The notes below the pieces were generated by a model. It was not told where the DNA came from. It ran no database searches and worked only from the letters and a program-made list of their open reading frames with translations. Positions 1-8,707 of a stretch of 64,000 nt of DNA are shown piece by piece. The stretch is from positions 339,257-403,256 of the forward strand of contig JACPVX010000041.1 in the NCBI GenBank assembly GCA_016191555.1. The letters run 5' to 3'. This DNA comes from Bacteroidota bacterium. GTDB lineage: Bacteria; Bacteroidota; Bacteroidia; Cytophagales; Cyclobacteriaceae. Each line of letters opens with the position of its first letter. Position 1 is the first letter of the stretch. The translations under genes and the position numbers were made by a program.

Positions 1-525
1 CAAAACCCAATCGAACAAGCGGGCACCTTTCCGTTACCGGAAGCACAACTGGATCGCTTTCTGCTTTATATCAAGGTAAGTTATCCAACTGCTACTGAAG
101 AGCGAGCAATTCTCGAAAACACTACCGGAAAAAGAGGCGAGGCGATTCACAAGGTGATGGAAGGCAAGAAAATTCTAGAAGCACAAAAATTAGTGCGCGA
201 GGTACACATCAGTTCGGATTTGATTGAGTGGGTGAGCAACATTGTGCGCGCAACACGTGCCGGTGTAAGTGATGTTGCGTATGTGAACGAATGGGTGCGC
301 TGGGGTGCAGGTCCGCGGGCAGGCCAGGCCATGATTCTCACCGCCAAAGCAAGTGCGTTGTTGAGTGGTCGCTTTGCTGTAACGCAACAAGACATACAGC
401 AAGTAGCATATCCGGTGTTGCGTCATCGTATTCTGATGAACTTCAAAGCGGAATCTGAAGGCATCACATCCGATGCAGTGACCAAACATTTATTAGAAAA
501 TATTGCATTGAAGAAAAGTATCTGA
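1..525 (+). CDS. MoxR family AAA+ ATPase, C-terminal part (5' end outside window)
   Basis: The frame is open from base 1 and encodes 174 residues. It begins within the QNPIEQAGTFPLPEAQLDRF segment, the sensor-1/arginine-finger region typical of MoxR AAA+ ATPases. After it comes the helical lid, so the Walker A and B motifs must lie upstream of the window. MoxR ATPases act as chaperones, often with DUF58 and von Willebrand-type partners encoded beside them. That is the arrangement here: the stop codon overlaps the start of the DUF58 gene by one base (TGATG). The family assignment is seen in the sequence; the client and cellular role are inferred from gene order. Confidence 0.93.
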   Translation, partial: QNPIEQAGTFPLPEAQLDRFLLYIKVSYPTATEERAILENTTGKRGEAIHKVMEGKKILEAQKLVREVHISSDLIEWVSNIVRATRAGVSDVAYVNEWVRWGAGPRAGQAMILTAKASALLSGRFAVTQQDIQQVAYPVLRHRILMNFKAESEGITSDAVTKHLLENIALKKSI

Positions 526-1421
526 TGGACGCGCGCATCAAAGAATTAATGAAGCCTTCGCTGCTGAATTCCATCAGCGGGTTAGAGTTAATTGCGCGCG
601 TAATTGTTGAAGGCTTTATGAGCGGCAGCAACAAAAGTCAGTCGGTGGGCGCGGGGCAAGAATTCAGTCAATACCGAAACTACCAGCCGGGAGATGACTT
701 GCGTCAGCTTGATTGGAAAATGTTTGCGCGCACCGAGCGCTACTACATCAAAGAAGCTGAAATTGAAACGAACATTACTGTCAAGTTCATGCTTGATGCC
801 AGCCGCTCGATGGCCTACACCGAAGGCAATGTGAGTAAACTGCAATATGCCAAAGTGATGATGGCAGCATTGGCTTACCTCGCACGCAAGCAGGGTGATA
901 CTTTTGGTTTGTATGCAGTTAATGATCAGGCAATCAAATCGGTATTACCTCGCTTTGAACAACAACAGTTTATTCGCTTTCTCACAGAGTTGGTGAAAGT
1001 AACGGGCGAAGGTGGTTGGGATCAATCTAAAAACATCGAACAGCTTTACGATCACCACGGAAAAGAAATGATCGTCTTCATCACCGACTTGTACGATGAC
1101 AGCGAAGATTTACAAAAATTCATTTCGCGATTAAAAACTAAACGCAATGAAGTAATTGTCTTTCATCTGATGGGCACTCATGAAACGGCTTTTGATTTTG
1201 ATGGCTCATTTACTTTCGAGGATTTAGAAACAGGAATCAAAACAAAAGCTGACAGTCGAGCACAAAAAAGTGATTACCAAACAAGAGTTAATTCGTGGCT
1301 GAGTGCATCGCGCAGTTGGATGTTAGAAAAACAAATCAATTACCAATTGGTGTCGATGGATTTTGCTATTGATGAAGTGTTGCGAAATTTTTTAACACAA
1401 CGTAAACGTCTGGTGAGGTAA
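525..1421 (+). CDS. DUF58 domain-containing protein
   Basis: This 298-residue cytoplasmic protein has the DUF58 core, with a SQYRNYQPGDDLRQLDWKMF block near residues 45-65 and a von Willebrand-like metal site, LDASRSM, near residue 90 (D-x-S-x-S pattern largely kept). A second acidic stretch, FITDLYDD, lies near residue 185. DUF58 proteins are regular partners of MoxR ATPases. ATG at 525 overlaps the moxR stop, and its own TAA overlaps the next ATG at 1421, so translation of the operon is coupled. The exact function of the family is not established; a role in assembling envelope or metal-containing complexes is inferred from the neighbours. Confidence 0.92.
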   Translation: MDARIKELMKPSLLNSISGLELIARVIVEGFMSGSNKSQSVGAGQEFSQYRNYQPGDDLRQLDWKMFARTERYYIKEAEIETNITVKFMLDASRSMAYTEGNVSKLQYAKVMMAALAYLARKQGDTFGLYAVNDQAIKSVLPRFEQQQFIRFLTELVKVTGEGGWDQSKNIEQLYDHHGKEMIVFITDLYDDSEDLQKFISRLKTKRNEVIVFHLMGTHETAFDFDGSFTFEDLETGIKTKADSRAQKSDYQTRVNSWLSASRSWMLEKQINYQLVSMDFAIDEVLRNFLTQRKRLVR

Positions 1422-2629
1422 TGCAATTCGCACAAACGATATTTTTGTGGGCATTGGCCGGACTATCTGTTCCGATTGCCATTCATTTGCTCAGCAAGAA
1501 AGAAGGAAAAGTAATTCGGTTGGGAAGCCTTCGACATGTGCGTGAGACGAGCACACAACAATTTAAAAGCATTCGGCTGAATGAATGGTTATTGCTAGCC
1601 CTTCGCTGTTTAATCCTTGTGTTGTGGGTATTGCTACTCAGCGGTTTGCAATTTGATCAAACCAAACATCAACAGTGGTTGGTGGTAGATCAGTCCGTCA
1701 AGAATCATCCGATGGCAAAAAAGTGGATGGACAGTCTGCAGGTACAAGGGTTTGAATTACATTGGCTGGCGGATGGGTTTCCGAAAGAAGAACCTTCTGT
1801 AACATCTAAAAATTATTGGGAAAGCATTGCTTCGCTTCGTCAGCGCGAGTTGCAAAGAGTAATCGTGCTCTCTTCGTCCGGTGTTGAGCAATTTGTTGGC
1901 ATGCGCGAATCGCTTCCTGCTTCGATTCAATGGATCACGCTTCCGGCAATAGAACAGCGCTTCGTAGCAGAAGCACTTCAAAAATCGAATAATGATTATT
2001 TGATTCGTCTGGGAACATCTTCATCTGACGCGACTGAATTCGAAACTATTCGCACATCGAGTAAGATTGATTCTGTTGAGACAAAAAGTATGTTACAACA
2101 AAAGGTATTGATCGTAGCCGATGAAGCCTTTGAAAAAGATGCACGCATGTTGAAAGCATCTCTCCAAGCTATTCAAGAAAAATTAGCGATTCAGCTCAGA
2201 ATCCAACAACTAAACTCGGGCAACCACAAATCCACAAGCAGCGATTGGCTCTTTTGGTTATCAAATAAAAAAGTCCCTTCATCTGATTCTGTTTCGGTTG
2301 TGTTCTATAATCCAGAATCAGGATCAGCTATTTTAAAGTCAGTTGGTCTTAAACAATGGACAATGACGAAGCGTCTCTCCATATCAATCATGGAAGAAAC
2401 AAACTTCACCTTGCAACTTGCATCTATTTTAATTCCTGAAAAAGAAAAATGGAAAAACATTCGGCATTATGACAGACGTGCGTTGCCCGATTCATTTTTA
2501 CATAGCACAACTTCATCTGGTGTTGTGTCCGATGCCTTCATCGAAAATCATTTCAACTACTATCTGTTCGTCTTATTGTTGCTTGTATTTATGATCGAAC
2601 GGTGGGTAGCTTATCGAAAAAATCAATGA
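1421..2629 (+). CDS. BatA-like membrane protein (aerotolerance regulator N-terminal domain)
   Basis: The 402-residue protein opens with a BatA-type domain: a first membrane helix (residues about 5-23), the conserved IAIHLLSKKEGKVI segment, and a second helix near residues 55-75. A final membrane helix (YYLFVLLLLVFMIERW) lies close to the C-terminus, so most of the protein sits between membrane anchors. No clear MIDAS motif of a working vWA domain is visible in the middle, unlike classical BatA/BatB. It overlaps its neighbours on both sides (TAATG at 1421, ATGA at 2626-2629) and belongs to the MoxR/DUF58 operon. The domain call is firm; the role in envelope stress or aerotolerance is inferred. 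Confidence 0.85.
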   Translation: MQFAQTIFLWALAGLSVPIAIHLLSKKEGKVIRLGSLRHVRETSTQQFKSIRLNEWLLLALRCLILVLWVLLLSGLQFDQTKHQQWLVVDQSVKNHPMAKKWMDSLQVQGFELHWLADGFPKEEPSVTSKNYWESIASLRQRELQRVIVLSSSGVEQFVGMRESLPASIQWITLPAIEQRFVAEALQKSNNDYLIRLGTSSSDATEFETIRTSSKIDSVETKSMLQQKVLIVADEAFEKDARMLKASLQAIQEKLAIQLRIQQLNSGNHKSTSSDWLFWLSNKKVPSSDSVSVVFYNPESGSAILKSVGLKQWTMTKRLSISIMEETNFTLQLASILIPEKEKWKNIRHYDRRALPDSFLHSTTSSGVVSDAFIENHFNYYLFVLLLLVFMIERWVAYRKNQ

Positions 2630-4872
2630 GCAATACGCGTGTGAACCATAGTATTCAAGTTCTGAAAAGGCGCTACCAATTTTATCGGTTGGTGGAAAGT
2701 GCTTCGTTTGCCGTTGCCACGGGAATGCTGGCGGCTACGATTCTTCATTTTAGTACCGATAACCTAACATTAAAAACAAGTTTAATCAGTGCTTCGGTCT
2801 CAATCGTATTCGTGGCAAGAGTAATCATTTTAAAATTATTCTCTCTCAAAGATGAACAGTTTACCAGCTATTTGAATGCGCAATATCCACAACTAGAACA
2901 CAGTGCTGATTTGCTGTTGGAAAATCCAAACAATCTACATGGATTAGCGCAATTACAAGTTCAAAGAATAACCGAGCGCTTCCATCTACTATTTCCCCAA
3001 ATCAAATTACCCCATCTTTTACCTCAGTCAGTTGTATCTGTTGTAGTTGTTTCAATGTTGTATCTGGCACTTACTTCGTTTGTGTCGGTCAATCCGATTA
3101 AAATGAATAAAGTAAATCTTGCTTCACAAATCAGCGCGTCTCCAACTGAAACGGCTCGCATTCAATCTCTCTTTATACAAGTAACACCACCGGCTTACAC
3201 GCACCTCGCATCCACTGAGGCAACACAACCTGAGTTGAAAGTTCCGGAAGGAAGCAGAGTTGCCTGGAAATTAAAATTCAGTTCTGAAATTTCTTCAGCA
3301 CAATTGATCATCTCAGGTAAAGATTCCGTTCAACTCTCTCAAGCAAGTGATGAGTATCACATCAGCTATCTCGTTTCCGAATCCGGCTTTTATCAAATTC
3401 AATGGAAGCAAAAAGACAAAGTCACTCGATCTGATTTTTATAAAATAGAAGTCATTGCCGACCAACCACCTAAAATCACGATCGACAATCTTAATCAATT
3501 TACCAAGCTTGCTTTACGCGATAAATTATCGCTCACGATTCAATCAACACTAACAGACGACTATGGACTATCGCGATCTATTATTGTGGCTACCGTCAGC
3601 AAGGGCAGTGGAGAATCCGTTAAGTTCCGTGAAGAAAGATTAGCGTTCGAGCAACCCATCAGCGGCAAACAATTAAAAGCCACCCGACAAATCGACTTGC
3701 TGAAAATGGGAATGGAACCGGGCGATGAATTGTACTTCTATGTGGAAGCAACAGACAACAAAACGCCATCACCGAATTACAATCGAACGGAAACTTTCTT
3801 TATCGCATTGCAGGATACCACGCAGCAGACGGTTGTAGAAGACGAAGGGCTAGGCGTTGATTTAATGCCTGATTATTTCCGCAGTCAGCGGCAAATCATC
3901 ATCGACACCGAAAAGCTGTTGAAAGAAAAAAAGAAAATCAGTTTGCAACAATTCAAATCTACCAGCAACGAACTTGGTTACGATCAAAAGGTATTGCGAT
4001 TGCGCTATGGACAATTTTTAGGGGAAGAATTTGAAGATCAGATTGGCAAAGTAGAAGCCCCTTCGGAAGATGACGATCACGAAAGTGTGGTCGCCAAATT
4101 TGGCCACACACATGATAAAGAAAATGAACATAATCTTGTGCAAGAGAAAAAAGAAGAATCGCATGGACACGATCACAAAGGAGGTGAAGGTAAAGGTGAA
4201 GCCGAAAATCCAATAGAGGCTTTCGCTCACAATCATGATGATGGTGAACAAGCTACCTTCTTTGTGCAATCCGTTCGCGCCAAGCTGAAAGCCGCCCTTA
4301 CGGTGATGTGGGATGCCGAACTTTATCTACGTCTCTATCAGCCCGAGAAATCGTTGCCCTATCAATACACCGCTCTTCGGTTGCTGAAAGAGATTAGCAA
4401 CGATTCTAGAATTTATGTTCATCGCACCGGCTTTGATCCACCTCCACTCAAAGAAGAAAAACGACTCACCGCTGATTTAAGCGAAGTACACAATTCGACT
4501 CAAAGTAATCCGACAACTTCTACAATTGCATTTCCACAAATTCGAAAGGCCTTGGTGACGATTGAATCGTGGCAACAAAATAATAATCAAACGCTGTCCA
4601 TCTCTGAAAAGAAACAACTGCAACTCGCGGGACAAGAATTAGCAAGACTTGTGCTAGAACAACCCGGCCAATACCTAGAAGGTTTGTCGATGCTCAAGCG
4701 CTTGGAAGAATCGAATATGACTCCGCTAGAACTAAAATCACAACTCGCAGCGCTGCAACATTTATTTTGGAAAGTACTACCCAGATCAACAGATGCAGCC
4801 AGTCAGCACGAACAATCACTACACTCGTTGGATCAGGAATTTTTAAAAAAGGTAAAAGAGTTGCATGAGTAA
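2626..4872 (+). CDS. DUF4175-like membrane protein with histidine-rich insert
   Basis: This 748-residue protein has an N-terminal pair of membrane helices (about residues 25-75), a third near residues 130-155, then a long beta-rich periplasmic region and a coiled-coil-rich C-terminus. The architecture resembles DUF4175 proteins found with MoxR/DUF58/BatA in Bacteroidota. I chose ATG 2626, which overlaps the preceding TGA as ATGA, over an upstream GTG at 2602 lying inside the previous gene. A striking acidic, histidine-rich stretch, encoded at about 4065-4250, carries repeated H-x-H groups (HTHDKENEH, SHGHDH, AHNHDD) and could bind metal. DUF4175 membership is from overall layout and context; the metal role is speculation. 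Confidence 0.7.
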   Translation: MSNTRVNHSIQVLKRRYQFYRLVESASFAVATGMLAATILHFSTDNLTLKTSLISASVSIVFVARVIILKLFSLKDEQFTSYLNAQYPQLEHSADLLLENPNNLHGLAQLQVQRITERFHLLFPQIKLPHLLPQSVVSVVVVSMLYLALTSFVSVNPIKMNKVNLASQISASPTETARIQSLFIQVTPPAYTHLASTEATQPELKVPEGSRVAWKLKFSSEISSAQLIISGKDSVQLSQASDEYHISYLVSESGFYQIQWKQKDKVTRSDFYKIEVIADQPPKITIDNLNQFTKLALRDKLSLTIQSTLTDDYGLSRSIIVATVSKGSGESVKFREERLAFEQPISGKQLKATRQIDLLKMGMEPGDELYFYVEATDNKTPSPNYNRTETFFIALQDTTQQTVVEDEGLGVDLMPDYFRSQRQIIIDTEKLLKEKKKISLQQFKSTSNELGYDQKVLRLRYGQFLGEEFEDQIGKVEAPSEDDDHESVVAKFGHTHDKENEHNLVQEKKEESHGHDHKGGEGKGEAENPIEAFAHNHDDGEQATFFVQSVRAKLKAALTVMWDAELYLRLYQPEKSLPYQYTALRLLKEISNDSRIYVHRTGFDPPPLKEEKRLTADLSEVHNSTQSNPTTSTIAFPQIRKALVTIESWQQNNNQTLSISEKKQLQLAGQELARLVLEQPGQYLEGLSMLKRLEESNMTPLELKSQLAALQHLFWKVLPRSTDAASQHEQSLHSLDQEFLKKVKELHE

Positions 4873-6613
4873 CGAGTTTCTATTTCACCCTCTCCTATCG
4901 CCTTGGTTCATTTGCCTGGGGGCGATTGCTTCGCTTGGTGGCTTGCTTTGGCTCGAGTGGAAACGACCTGCTAAATTTTTATATGCACGACTGTTCGCCA
5001 CGACTTTACTTGTGTTTGCATTGGCATGCGTTCTCTTACAACCACACACTCGAAAAGAAATCACAACAGATGGGTTAGTCGTGTTGACTGCGAACTATGA
5101 TGAGGCTCAGGCGGACAGTCTGAGAAAATCAGACCATGCACTTCGATTCGTTCAAACTCCGGATGCGAAACCTTCTGCAAATGCAGCTACACGTACGCTA
5201 CATCAACTTCAGCATGAAAAAAATATTCGCTGGGTATTAGGTGATGGCCTACCGGAATATTATATCGAAGACCACAACCCATCCTATCGTTATTTAAAAA
5301 GCAAAACTCCATTAGGAATTATCGCATGGAATCAGCCGGAAATTTTCAGAGTGAATCGAAAAGAAACCATCTCCGGAAAAATCAATATCAAAAAATCGAC
5401 TCAACTGATTTTGTCAGGTCCGGGTGGTAGTGAAGATTCTGTAACAGTCTCCGGTAACGGAGTACATTCTTTTTATTTTTCGATTACTCCGAAGCAAGAG
5501 GGAAGGTTTGTTTATTCTATTCGCGTGAAGGATGAAAATACAACTGAAGACTATCCTGTTCCAGTAGAAGTAAAAGCGGTTGAGCCGCTAAGCATTTTAA
5601 TCGTGCAACGTTTTCCTTCCGCTGAAATGCACTACCTGAAAAACTTTCTTATGTCGCAAGGTCACCGGGTGGCGATACGCTCACAACTTTCCAAAAATAA
5701 TTTTAGCTACGAATACAATGGAATTAACACACTAAAAACAGAACGACTTACAGGTTCGCTACTAGAATCCTTTGATGTGGTGATAACTTTCGGTGAAACG
5801 TTGTTGGAGTTAGCTTCTACTGAAATAAACGCACTGACAGCAGCAGTTGAGAATGGATTAGGACTTATCAAATTGATCGATAGCAGTGAAAAGAAAAGTC
5901 GTTCTTCATTGGCTTTAGCCATTCAGGAAAATGCAAAAGATACGGTACGATTAAAACTAAACAATTCAACAGAAGTTATTTCAGTAGCTCCATTGATCGT
6001 GAAAGAGCCAGTGGAAACAATCACTAGTGCAAATGGTCGCGTACTCTCTGGTTTTGTAGAAAAAGGATTTGGGAAATCCGGCTTTCAGTTTTTGCAGGAA
6101 ACGTATCAACTCGTTTTGAAAGGAAAACAAGATCACTACGCAGAGTTGTGGTCGCCTTTGCTGGAGCGTGTGGCTCGTTTAAAAAATCAATCACATAAAA
6201 TCAGCATTCAAAATTCTTTTCCAATCTATCCCAATGAACCGATTGATGTCGATGTAATCTCCGCAGAAAATCAACTTCCTCGATTAACCTTTAATCAAGT
6301 TGTTATTCCTTTACGGGAAGATGTGGTAGTCGATGATTACCGTCATGGTAAAGTGTGGGCCGATACAACGGGATGGCATTCACTTGCAATAGAAGGCGAT
6401 TCGATGTCTAAAAATTTCTATGTTGCTCCAATTGATTCATGGGCTTCATTGCGTGCCATGCATCTCCGCGAAACGAATGAACGTATTTCATCAAATTCTT
6501 CTGCATCGACTGGTTACAATACAACTAGTGAAGAGAAGTCGATATCGCCTATCTTATTCTTTCTTCTTTTCTTAGTAGCTGCAGGGTTTTTATGGTTGGC
6601 ACCGAAACTGTAA
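4865..6613 (+). CDS. Membrane protein with glutamine-amidotransferase-like domain, BatA-operon partner
   Basis: The protein has 582 residues, with two N-terminal membrane helices (about residues 10-28 and 38-58) and one at the very C-terminus (ILFFLLFLVAAGFLWL). The large middle part is predicted to be exported. Around residues 240-345 a sequence of the form LSILIVQRFPSAEMHYLKNF, followed by a VVITFGETL strand, resembles the class I glutamine amidotransferase-like fold seen in proteins ending MoxR/DUF58/BatA operons. I see no catalytic Cys-His pair, so it is probably not an enzyme. The start overlaps the previous gene by eight bases. No named family can be given with confidence; its role is likely tied to the operon. 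Confidence 0.65.
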   Translation: MSNEFLFHPLLSPWFICLGAIASLGGLLWLEWKRPAKFLYARLFATTLLVFALACVLLQPHTRKEITTDGLVVLTANYDEAQADSLRKSDHALRFVQTPDAKPSANAATRTLHQLQHEKNIRWVLGDGLPEYYIEDHNPSYRYLKSKTPLGIIAWNQPEIFRVNRKETISGKINIKKSTQLILSGPGGSEDSVTVSGNGVHSFYFSITPKQEGRFVYSIRVKDENTTEDYPVPVEVKAVEPLSILIVQRFPSAEMHYLKNFLMSQGHRVAIRSQLSKNNFSYEYNGINTLKTERLTGSLLESFDVVITFGETLLELASTEINALTAAVENGLGLIKLIDSSEKKSRSSLALAIQENAKDTVRLKLNNSTEVISVAPLIVKEPVETITSANGRVLSGFVEKGFGKSGFQFLQETYQLVLKGKQDHYAELWSPLLERVARLKNQSHKISIQNSFPIYPNEPIDVDVISAENQLPRLTFNQVVIPLREDVVVDDYRHGKVWADTTGWHSLAIEGDSMSKNFYVAPIDSWASLRAMHLRETNERISSNSSASTGYNTTSEEKSISPILFFLLFLVAAGFLWLAPKL

Positions 6614-6646
6614 TTCTTATTAGTCTATTTATTCAGTAGATTATTT

Positions 6647-6654
6647 TATCTTTG
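6647..6654 (+). promoter_or_regulatory. Bacteroidota-type -7 box ahead of YeeE/YedE pair
   Basis: The sequence TATCTTTG matches the Bacteroidota -7 consensus TAnnTTTG and sits 14 bases before the ATG at 6669, just downstream of the MoxR operon stop. The matching -33 TTG element is not clear, so the call rests on one box plus position. Confidence 0.4.
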
Positions 6655-6668
6655 CGTGCTAATTACAA

Positions 6669-7235
6669 ATGTTCATGAATTGGATTTATCAACCTTGGCC
6701 GTGGTATGTTGCCGGTCCGCTCATTGGCGTAACAGTTCCGCTGCTATTGCTAGTAGGCAATAAAAATTTAGGTGTCTCTTCCTCCTTTCGGCACGTGTGT
6801 GCGGCCATACTTCCCATGCGCATTCCGCTTTTCAATTACGATTGGAAAAAAGAAAGTTGGAGTTTGTTATTCGCTGCGGGCGTAATCCTTGGTGGATTTT
6901 TAGCCGGTTTCGTTTTCGCTAATCCCGATCCGGTTGCCATCGCGCAAAGCACCGAAGACTACTTTTCATTTTTTGGTATTGCTACATCACCCGGCCTCAT
7001 GCCCTCGGAATTATTCAACTGGCAAACTTTATTTTCATTGAAAGGATTTCTATTGATGATTGTCGGTGGTTTTTTAGTAGGCTTCGGCACCCGATATGCG
7101 CGCGGTTGTACTTCCGGTCATGGCATACTTGGTCTCTCAGCATTGCAATGGCCATCGCTGCTTGCCACGGCTTCGTTTTTTGCCGGTGGAATTTTGTTCA
7201 GTAAATATGTTTTGCCTTACATCTTATCATTATGA
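6669..7235 (+). CDS. YeeE/YedE family membrane protein, first half
   Basis: The protein has 188 residues with about four membrane helices and the family signature [20 protein letters not shown] near residue 145; its Cys is one of the conserved cysteines of YeeE/YedE sulfur-compound (thiosulfate-type) transporters. At this length it represents one half of a full transporter, and the second half is encoded by the next gene with an ATGA overlap. The ATG at 6669 is taken as the start; ATG 6675 is also possible. Import of thiosulfate or another reduced sulfur compound is the usual role. The substrate here is inferred, since no persulfide dioxygenase or rhodanese gene lies beside it. Confidence 0.88.
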   Translation: MFMNWIYQPWPWYVAGPLIGVTVPLLLLVGNKNLGVSSSFRHVCAAILPMRIPLFNYDWKKESWSLLFAAGVILGGFLAGFVFANPDPVAIAQSTEDYFSFFGIATSPGLMPSELFNWQTLFSLKGFLLMIVGGFLVGFGTRYARGCTSGHGILGLSALQWPSLLATASFFAGGILFSKYVLPYILSL

Positions 7236-7642
7236 AGAATATTAAATATCTGCTCATTGGCACGTTCTTCGGATTTGTATTGACGAAAGGCGAGGCCATT
7301 TCATGGTACCGTATTCAGGAAATGTTTCGGTTTGAAAGCTTTCACATGTTTGGCATTTTCATGACGGCTGTACCAGTCGGAGCGCTATCTCTCTGGATCA
7401 TTCGAAAATTTAAAATCAAATCGGCAGATGGAAGCGACATTGAAATGCCTCGTAAACCATATCATCATGGCATTGTGATTGGAAGTTTGTTGTTTGGTTT
7501 TGGTTGGGCGCTGACAGGTGCTTGCCCCGGACCGATTTATGCCCAGCTTGGTTCGGGTGTCCTCGTGACGATCGTTACACTGCTCGCTGCGCTCGCAGGA
7601 ACATGGACGTATGGATTGTTGCAAAAACATTTACCGGATTGA
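7232..7642 (+). CDS. YeeE/YedE family membrane protein, second half
   Basis: The protein has 136 residues and four predicted membrane helices. The conserved motif GFGWALTGACPGPIYAQLGS near residue 90 contains the G-A-C-P-G-P cysteine site of the family. It is a distinct reading frame that overlaps the first half by four bases (ATGA), so the two are translated as a coupled pair and probably assemble into one transporter. The split into two short proteins is a recurring form of the family rather than damage: both halves have proper starts, stops and motifs. Its 3' end faces the convergent archaemetzincin gene across 26 bases. Confidence 0.88.
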   Translation: MKNIKYLLIGTFFGFVLTKGEAISWYRIQEMFRFESFHMFGIFMTAVPVGALSLWIIRKFKIKSADGSDIEMPRKPYHHGIVIGSLLFGFGWALTGACPGPIYAQLGSGVLVTIVTLLAALAGTWTYGLLQKHLPD

Positions 7643-7649
7643 TAATGTG

Positions 7650-7663
7650 TTTTCGTACGAAAA
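7650..7663. repeat. 14-base perfect palindrome between convergent genes
   Basis: TTTTCGTACGAAAA is a perfect palindrome in the middle of the 26-base gap between two convergent stop codons. It has A and T runs on both flanks, so it could act as a small two-way termination signal, although a stem without a loop is weak. The palindrome is directly visible; its function is not proven. Confidence 0.35.
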
Positions 7664-7668
7664 AACGA

Positions 7669-8550
7669 TCACTGCTCAATCGCTCGAATATCTGCTTCCG
7701 CAAAACTTAAATCGGTTTGCAGTTTGTGCTTTTGGAAATAGGCAGCTATTTTTTCCAACCTCGCAGAAACATTGAATTCCAAATTCCATTGCAGCTTATG
7801 CAGACAAACAGAACACAATCGATTAGGCCGGCTGTCGGATTCGCTCAAACTATTCGAGCCATTCATCAAACAAACAGCCGTAATACAATGTTTTACCGTG
7901 AGCATGTGCGTAATCTCATGTGAAGACGTTTTGATGAGTCGCACTAAACATTTCTGATAGTTAGTAGAATCCATTCCTGAATCGGAATATCGAAACAATG
8001 ACGATACGCCAACTCGCTGCTGCGTTCGTGCAATTCCAAACACGAAATTGTAATTAGATGATGGATATAAGTCCTGCGATGTAATAGCCATAATTACGAG
8101 ACCATCAGCGGGAATTTTCTTCTCCAGAAAATCGAGGATGGGTGTTGTAAGCAATTGTTCACTTGCCGTGTTGGAATACCTTCTTTGAGCTGGCACGACC
8201 ATAGTAGGTTTTATTTTCGGAAGAACTGTAACTCTTCGATCAAAAAACAAATCCAAATATGCCGCTGTGTATTGAATTACCTTCCATTGTGTCTGTGTGA
8301 AATTGCCTATTGGTTGTAAATAGATTTTGTTACGAGAAGCAGTGGGCTTTACCGGCTTTGATTGGGTGTATTGCTCAAAAGTCTGACCCTTTTCTTTATG
8401 ATGAAATAGCCATTCACTAGGCTTGGGTTTTTTTAATGGCGTATCATTCTTCCTTAATAGGCGAATACAATCTGAATTGTTGTGAATGATTTGCTGACAT
8501 GGAGCAATCATCGAATTTAATAAAAAGAAAAACACCAGAGACTTAGGCAT
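7669..8550 (-). CDS. Secreted archaemetzincin-like zinc metalloprotease
   Basis: This 293-residue protein has an N-terminal hydrophobic export signal (residues about 4-17). Its C-terminal part carries the archaemetzincin signature: H211-E-I-T-H215 with a third histidine at 221, then C222, C227, M229, and a C246-x-x-C249 pair. This matches HExxHxxGxxHCx4CxM...CxxC, except that the usual glycine of the zinc helix is a threonine (HEITHMLTVKH) and the spacer before the last cysteine pair is one residue shorter than the consensus I recall. Archaemetzincins bind a catalytic zinc with the histidines and a structural zinc with the cysteines. No neighbour suggests a substrate. The family call is strong; whether it is active is open because of the glycine change. 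Confidence 0.85.
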   Translation of the reverse strand: MPKSLVFFFLLNSMIAPCQQIIHNNSDCIRLLRKNDTPLKKPKPSEWLFHHKEKGQTFEQYTQSKPVKPTASRNKIYLQPIGNFTQTQWKVIQYTAAYLDLFFDRRVTVLPKIKPTMVVPAQRRYSNTASEQLLTTPILDFLEKKIPADGLVIMAITSQDLYPSSNYNFVFGIARTQQRVGVSSLFRYSDSGMDSTNYQKCLVRLIKTSSHEITHMLTVKHCITAVCLMNGSNSLSESDSRPNRLCSVCLHKLQWNLEFNVSARLEKIAAYFQKHKLQTDLSFAEADIRAIEQ

Positions 8551-8707
8551 AAATTGAAAGTGAAATTCCCATACTCTAAATAAGTCACTTCTTCTACAAT
8601 AAGATAATCAATTCATATTAGATTTCTATTCATCAAAAAAACAGACAAGCAAATTTATTGTGTATCCTATCTTGAAATAGTTTTTTAAATTACTGATTAA
8701 TCATCAC

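Noticed and set aside
3959..4269. Overlapping minus-strand frames in the histidine-rich region
   Set aside because: They are antisense shadows of the low-complexity histidine/glutamate codons and have no start context or homology.
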